From: DAOTUB01 sp034437455
GTDB taxonomy: Bacteria; Chloroflexota; Anaerolineae; B4-G1
NCBI GenBank assembly: GCA_034437455.1
Contig: DAOTUB010000223.1
Location: 1 to 38,008 of the forward strand
Reading direction: 5' to 3'
Length of the DNA stretch: 38,008 bases
Shown here one piece after another: positions 34,576 to 38,008 of this stretch. The notes under the pieces are model-generated. The model saw only the letters and a program-made list of their open reading frames with translations. It was not told the DNA's origin and searched no databases. Position 1 is the stretch's first letter. Every line of letters begins with the position of its first letter. The position numbers were made by a program, and so were the translations under genes.

Positions 34576-37038
34576 ATGATCACCTACGTGGGACTTTTTC
34601 TCCTTTCGGCAGCCACGCTCATTTTTGAGATCCATTTGACGCGCGTCTTTTCTGTCGCACAGTTCTACCACTTTGCCTTTATGGTAGTCAGCCTGGCGCT
34701 GTTGGGATTTGGCGCGAGCGGTGCATTTCTCACCTTTCGACGATATTCCGTCTCTCGCCGTGTTGGCAGATTCAAAAGCCTGTCCCACTGGAGCTGGGGG
34801 TTCGCGCTCGCAGCCATCGGCTCCTACGCGCTCACTCTCTACGTTCCTTTCGATTCCTTCCGCATCGCGCACGATTGGCGGCAGGGAGCTGTGCTGGCGC
34901 TGCACTATGTCGCGCTATCGCTCCCCTTCTTTTGTAGTGGAGCCGCCGTTGGCCTGCTACTGGCAACCCGCCCCAGCGAGGCCAACAGCACCTATGCCGC
35001 CAATCTGACCGGCTCCGCCGTTGGCTGTCTGCTCGCCGTCGTCGCCTCCTCGCTGGTGGGAGGCGCAGGTGTTGTCTTTCTCTCCGCCGCCTTGTCCATT
35101 CTGGCTGCTCTCACTTTTCAGTATTCAGTAGTCAGTAGCCAGTACCCAGTAGCCAGCACCAAATTTCCAGTTTTACGTTTCACCCCTTCGGGTCACGTAT
35201 CACGCACCATTCAAGTTGCTCTCGTTTTCATCCTTGTGCTCGTCGCACGTTGGACGCCGCCTTTTCTCGAAATTCGCCTCTCCCCCTACAAAGGTCTCAG
35301 CTATGCCCTGCTCTATCCCGACGCGGAATTGATCTTCCAACGCTGGAACGGCTTCTCGCGGGTGGACGTCGTGCGTTCCCAGAGTATCCGGGGATTGCCT
35401 GGAAGCGGATTTCGCTGTTCCGTTCTGCCGCCGCCACAACTGGGACTCACGATAGATGGCGATGATCTGAACTTTATCAGTCACGCGGAGCCAGGCTCTA
35501 CGACGTTGGCTTTCACGGACTGTCTGTTGACCGCGCTCCCCTACCGGCTACGGCCCGCCGCTCGCGCGCTGGCGCTGGAGCCTCGCGGCGGCTTTGACGT
35601 GCTGACCGCGCTGGCGGAGGGAGCGGAGACGATCGCGGCGGTGGAGCCAAATCCCCTCATCGTCGAGGCGGTGCGGGCGCAAGGAGAGTGGGCCGCCGAT
35701 CTGTACGACGACCCCCGCGTGACGGTCGTCGTGGAGGAGGGACGATCCTACGCGCAGCGGACGAGGGAACAGTACGACGTGGTGATGCTCTCGCTGACGG
35801 CGCCACAGCGCACCGTCACCTCTGGCGCGTACAGCCTGTCCGAGGATTATCGCTACACCGTCGAGGCGTTCTCCGATTACCTGGCGCGACTGGATGGGGA
35901 CGGTCTGCTGGTAGTGACGCGCTGGCTCCAGGTGCCCCCCTCCGAGGCGATCCGCGCCTTTGCGCTTACCGTGGAGGCGATTGAGCGGACCGGGGGCAAG
36001 CCGGAGACCAGCATCGTCGCGCTGCGCAGTTACCGCCAGATGCTCATCCTGGCGCGGCGCGGCCCGTTCACGGCGGGGGAACTGGAGGCGATCCGCGCCT
36101 TTGCCGCCCCGCGCGCGTTCGACCTCGTCTACCTCCCCGACATCCACCCGGACGAGGTGAACCGTCACAACGTCCTGCCCGAGCCGGACTATTACCGTGC
36201 CTGCGTCGGATTGCTGGAGGCGGAGGACAGGGACATCTGGTATTGGGCCTACCCCTTCGACGTCGAGCCGCCCCATGACGACCGGCCCTTCTTTGGACAC
36301 TTTTTCAAGTGGGGGCAGGCGCCCGAGGTGCTGGCGATGGCGGGCCATACCTGGCAGCCCTTTGGCGGCGCGGGATATTTTGTCCTGCTGGCGCTGCTGG
36401 CGCTGGCGCTCCTGGCGGCGGGGGCGCTGATTCTGCTGCCGCTGGCGGCGCGCGGGCAGGTCAAACGAAAGGGAAATTTGGGCGCGACGCTCGGTTACTT
36501 TGCGCTGCTGGGAATGGGATACCTCTGTGTCGAGATACCGCTCTTGCAGCAATTCATCCTGTTCCTCGGTCACCCGGCCTACGCGCTGGCGACGGTGCTC
36601 TTTGCGTTGCTGTTGTTTTCTGGGCTGGGAAGCCTGCTCTCGCGCCGCGCGCCGTTGCGGCTGGTGTTGATCGCGCTGCCGGCGCTCGTCGGCGGTTACG
36701 CGTTGGGATTGCCGGTTCTCTTCGATGCGACGTTGGCGGCGCCCCTGGAGCTGCGACTGCTCATCGCGGTGGCGGCGTTGGCTCCGCCGGGCCTGCTAAT
36801 GGGGATGCCTTTCCCGAAAGGATTGGCGCTGCTGGAACGGGGTGACTCTGCCATTGTTGCCTGGGCCTGGGGGGTCAACGGGGCGATCTCGGTCGTGGCT
36901 TCGATCCTGGCTGCGCTGCTGGCGCTTTCCTTCGGATTCTTTGTCGTCCTGGCGGTGGGGGCCAGTTGCTACGTCGGGGCCGGGATCACGGCGGCAGTCC
37001 TTCGCGCTCCTCGCTCTCCTGCACGCCCTTGCCGGTGA
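34576..37038 (+). CDS. Polytopic membrane protein with spermidine-synthase-like domain
   Basis: An 820-residue protein from ATG 34576, chosen for GGAGG seven bases upstream and because membrane helices begin at once (MITYVGLFLLSAATLIFEIH). About six N-terminal helices (1-225) are followed by a soluble Rossmann-type aminopropyl/methyltransferase domain (about 320-600): ALALEPRGGFDVLTAL, AVEPNPLIVEAVR for nucleoside binding, and YDVVMLSLTAP. Then come about seven C-terminal helices with LGMGYLCVEIPLLQQFILFL and LMGMPFPKGLALL. This membrane-flanked SpeE-like layout is common in Chloroflexota and other phyla, but its reaction is unknown to me. Residues about 182-210 are a repeat-derived insertion between two helices. 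Its 3' end overlaps the convergent pcm gene by 53 bases. Confidence 0.8.
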   Translation: MITYVGLFLLSAATLIFEIHLTRVFSVAQFYHFAFMVVSLALLGFGASGAFLTFRRYSVSRRVGRFKSLSHWSWGFALAAIGSYALTLYVPFDSFRIAHDWRQGAVLALHYVALSLPFFCSGAAVGLLLATRPSEANSTYAANLTGSAVGCLLAVVASSLVGGAGVVFLSAALSILAALTFQYSVVSSQYPVASTKFPVLRFTPSGHVSRTIQVALVFILVLVARWTPPFLEIRLSPYKGLSYALLYPDAELIFQRWNGFSRVDVVRSQSIRGLPGSGFRCSVLPPPQLGLTIDGDDLNFISHAEPGSTTLAFTDCLLTALPYRLRPAARALALEPRGGFDVLTALAEGAETIAAVEPNPLIVEAVRAQGEWAADLYDDPRVTVVVEEGRSYAQRTREQYDVVMLSLTAPQRTVTSGAYSLSEDYRYTVEAFSDYLARLDGDGLLVVTRWLQVPPSEAIRAFALTVEAIERTGGKPETSIVALRSYRQMLILARRGPFTAGELEAIRAFAAPRAFDLVYLPDIHPDEVNRHNVLPEPDYYRACVGLLEAEDRDIWYWAYPFDVEPPHDDRPFFGHFFKWGQAPEVLAMAGHTWQPFGGAGYFVLLALLALALLAAGALILLPLAARGQVKRKGNLGATLGYFALLGMGYLCVEIPLLQQFILFLGHPAYALATVLFALLLFSGLGSLLSRRAPLRLVLIALPALVGGYALGLPVLFDATLAAPLELRLLIAVAALAPPGLLMGMPFPKGLALLERGDSAIVAWAWGVNGAISVVASILAALLALSFGFFVVLAVGASCYVGAGITAAVLRAPRSPARPCR
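35119..35208 (+). repeat. 'CAGTAGTCAGTAGCCAGTA' phrase repeat inserted in frame
   Basis: CAGTATTCAGTAGTCAGTAG and CCAGTACCCAGTAGCCAG form degenerate CAGTA-rich repeats, followed by a TTTTACGTTTCACC-CCTTCGGGTCACGTATCACGCACC segment. Together they encode QYSVVSSQYPVAS and VLRFTPSGHVSRT in the membrane protein. I recognise both phrases as dispersed repeats of Chloroflexota and cyanobacteria (recollection). Confidence 0.6.
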
Positions 37039-37789
37039 ACGGGACGAAGGCGACGCCTCCCATGTTAAAAGCCTTCAGCTCCCCATCGGGTTGCTTGACA
37101 AACTTCCACAACGTCTGGTAGCCGCCCGGCGGCCCGACGGGGATCACCATGCGTCCGTCCTCGGCCAGTTGGTCCACCAACGGCTGCGGCACGTGATCCG
37201 GGGCGGCGGTGACGATGATGGCGTCGAAGGGGGCTTGCTCGGACCAGCCGTGGTACCCGTCGGCCTGCTTGCAGTGGACGTCGGTGTAGCCCAGGCTCTC
37301 CAACCGCTCGCGGGCGCTTTCGGCCAGCTCGGGGATGATCTCGATGGTGTAGACTTTGACGTCGGGAATTTCGGCCAACACAGCGGCCTGGTAGCCAGAA
37401 CCTGTACCGATCTCGAGCACTTTATCCCCTGCTTTCAGATCAAGCAACTCGGTCATCATAGCGACGATATAGGGTTGAGAGATGGTCTGGCCGTAACCGA
37501 TGGGCAGTGGAAAGTCGCCGTAGGCATAGCCTTGCTCGTTCTCAGGCACAAAGAGGTGGCGAGGGACCGCGCGCATGGCGTGCAATACGTTTTCGTCGGT
37601 GATGCCGCGTTTCTCAATTGTCTCAATCACCATTCGCTCCCTTTGTTGTGCGAAAACCGCATCTTCGCCCACTGTCACTGTAGCGGAGGGGGTGGCAGGC
37701 GACGGCAGCGTCGGTGTGGGGGGCGTGGTCGCTGTACATGCGGCAAGCAGGACGAGCATCAGATGAAGAATCACTCCGATCCTGCGCAT
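36986..37789 (-). CDS. pcm: Lipoprotein-type protein-L-isoaspartate O-methyltransferase
   Basis: A 267-residue protein. ATG 37789 has AGGAG six bases upstream. The N-terminus is MRRIGVILHLMLVLLAAC, a clear lipobox with Cys18, followed by a Thr/Pro linker (TATTPPTPTLPSPATPS). The rest is a full PIMT domain: FVPENEQGYAYGD, the active-site motif PIGYGQTISQPYIV, SAM motif I VLEIGTGSGYQAAVLAE, motif II VYTIEIIPELAE, and the ADGYHGW and VTAAPDHVPQPLVDQL motifs. PIMT methylates isoaspartyl residues of aged proteins with S-adenosylmethionine. A lipidated form would lie outside the membrane, where this cofactor is scarce, so the signal is the odd part. The 3' end overlaps the convergent membrane-protein gene by 53 bases. 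Confidence 0.9.
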   Translation of the reverse strand: MRRIGVILHLMLVLLAACTATTPPTPTLPSPATPSATVTVGEDAVFAQQRERMVIETIEKRGITDENVLHAMRAVPRHLFVPENEQGYAYGDFPLPIGYGQTISQPYIVAMMTELLDLKAGDKVLEIGTGSGYQAAVLAEIPDVKVYTIEIIPELAESARERLESLGYTDVHCKQADGYHGWSEQAPFDAIIVTAAPDHVPQPLVDQLAEDGRMVIPVGPPGGYQTLWKFVKQPDGELKAFNMGGVAFVPFTGKGVQESEEREGLPP

Positions 37790-37813
37790 TGCTCGCTCCT
37801 TTTTTGCATGGCT

Positions 37814-37842
37814 ATTTTAGCATCTTTTGGTCTTGGATGCAA
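37814..37842 (-). promoter_or_regulatory. Sigma70-type promoter for pcm
   Basis: Minus strand: -35 TTGCAT (37837-37842), a 17-base spacer, and -10 TAAAAT (37814-37819). It lies about 25 bases upstream of the ATG at 37789, so pcm is probably transcribed alone. Confidence 0.65.
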
Positions 37843-37895
37843 CAGTCAAACGTTCCATTACAGAGTATCTTTACATCGGCGGTAGTGGTTACATA

Positions 37896-38008
37896 TTAAC
37901 TGATAGGACACCACTCTGTGTTGTAGTAGTGGAGATACAACTTCAGCACCGCTTCGTGGTAAACGTCAGATTTGGAGAAGGATAGTGTTTTCCGCACGAA
38001 CCGTGCCA
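37896..38008 (-). CDS. IS1-family transposase, C-terminal part (runs off the window)
   Basis: The minus strand from the window edge reads ARFVRKTLSFSKSDVYHEAV, then LKLYLHYYNTEWCPIS and a stop at 37896-37898. The RKTLSFSKS..HEAVLKLYLHYYN pattern matches the C-terminus of IS1-type transposases (compare ARKTICFSRSVEIHEKVIG in InsB). Only the last 36 residues lie inside the window, so whether the element is intact cannot be told. No terminal inverted repeat was identified between the stop and pcm. Confidence 0.65.
   Translation of the reverse strand, partial: ARFVRKTLSFSKSDVYHEAVLKLYLHYYNTEWCPIS

Overview
The window most resembles a chromosomal segment of a Chloroflexota bacterium, probably Anaerolineae-like. 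This rests on four things: very long secreted proteins built from DUF11, parallel beta-helix and Asp-box domains; gingipain-type (C25) peptidases; a C-terminal [YF][LM]PLV motif on several exported proteins; and short 'phrase' repeats inserted in frame into genes. The taxonomic call is inference from sequence style. No rRNA, tRNA, CRISPR array or replication gene is visible.

Layout. Positions 1-1290 are a graveyard: a palindromic repeat, the broken start of a transporter-type lipoprotein, and a decayed DDE transposase. From 15196 down to 1290 on the minus strand lies a tightly packed series: clpC (AAA+ unfoldase), a small Pro/Thr-rich protein with an LPxTG-like tail (LPEAG), a 2309-residue DUF11 surface protein, a 984-residue C25 peptidase (its start overlaps the previous stop), and a membrane-anchored caspase-fold protein that has its own promoter. 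Divergent from clpC is a secreted zinc metalloprotease with an InhA-like C-terminal domain (15465-17501). After a second, larger copy of the palindromic repeat comes one 12.3 kb gene (17745-30032, minus). It encodes a 4095-residue protein that combines beta-helices, an Asp-box propeller, DUF11 domains, an entire oligopeptide-binding (SBP_bac_5) domain, NEW3-like repeats, a PPC domain carrying a six-fold ARVNAI repeat, and a C25-like His/Cys peptidase domain.

Upstream, on the same strand, is a 1395-residue protein with two class III cyclase domains, an AAA ATPase and TPRs, an architecture like mammalian soluble adenylyl cyclase. Its two cyclase domains have lost complementary catalytic residues. 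Divergent from it is a polytopic membrane protein with a central spermidine-synthase-like domain. It overlaps, tail to tail, a protein-L-isoaspartate methyltransferase that carries a lipoprotein signal. The right edge holds the C-terminus of an IS1-type transposase.

How the genes may work together (inference): the window is dominated by an exported proteolysis and surface-assembly toolkit, with three clan CD-type His/Cys proteins, one zincin, and giant adhesive or binding scaffolds. The most unusual object is the giant gene, which joins a peptide-binding receptor domain to a peptidase domain on one polypeptide and so suggests a surface capture-and-cleave machine. The cyclase/ATPase/TPR protein could be a local signalling regulator, but nothing in the sequence shows a direct link.
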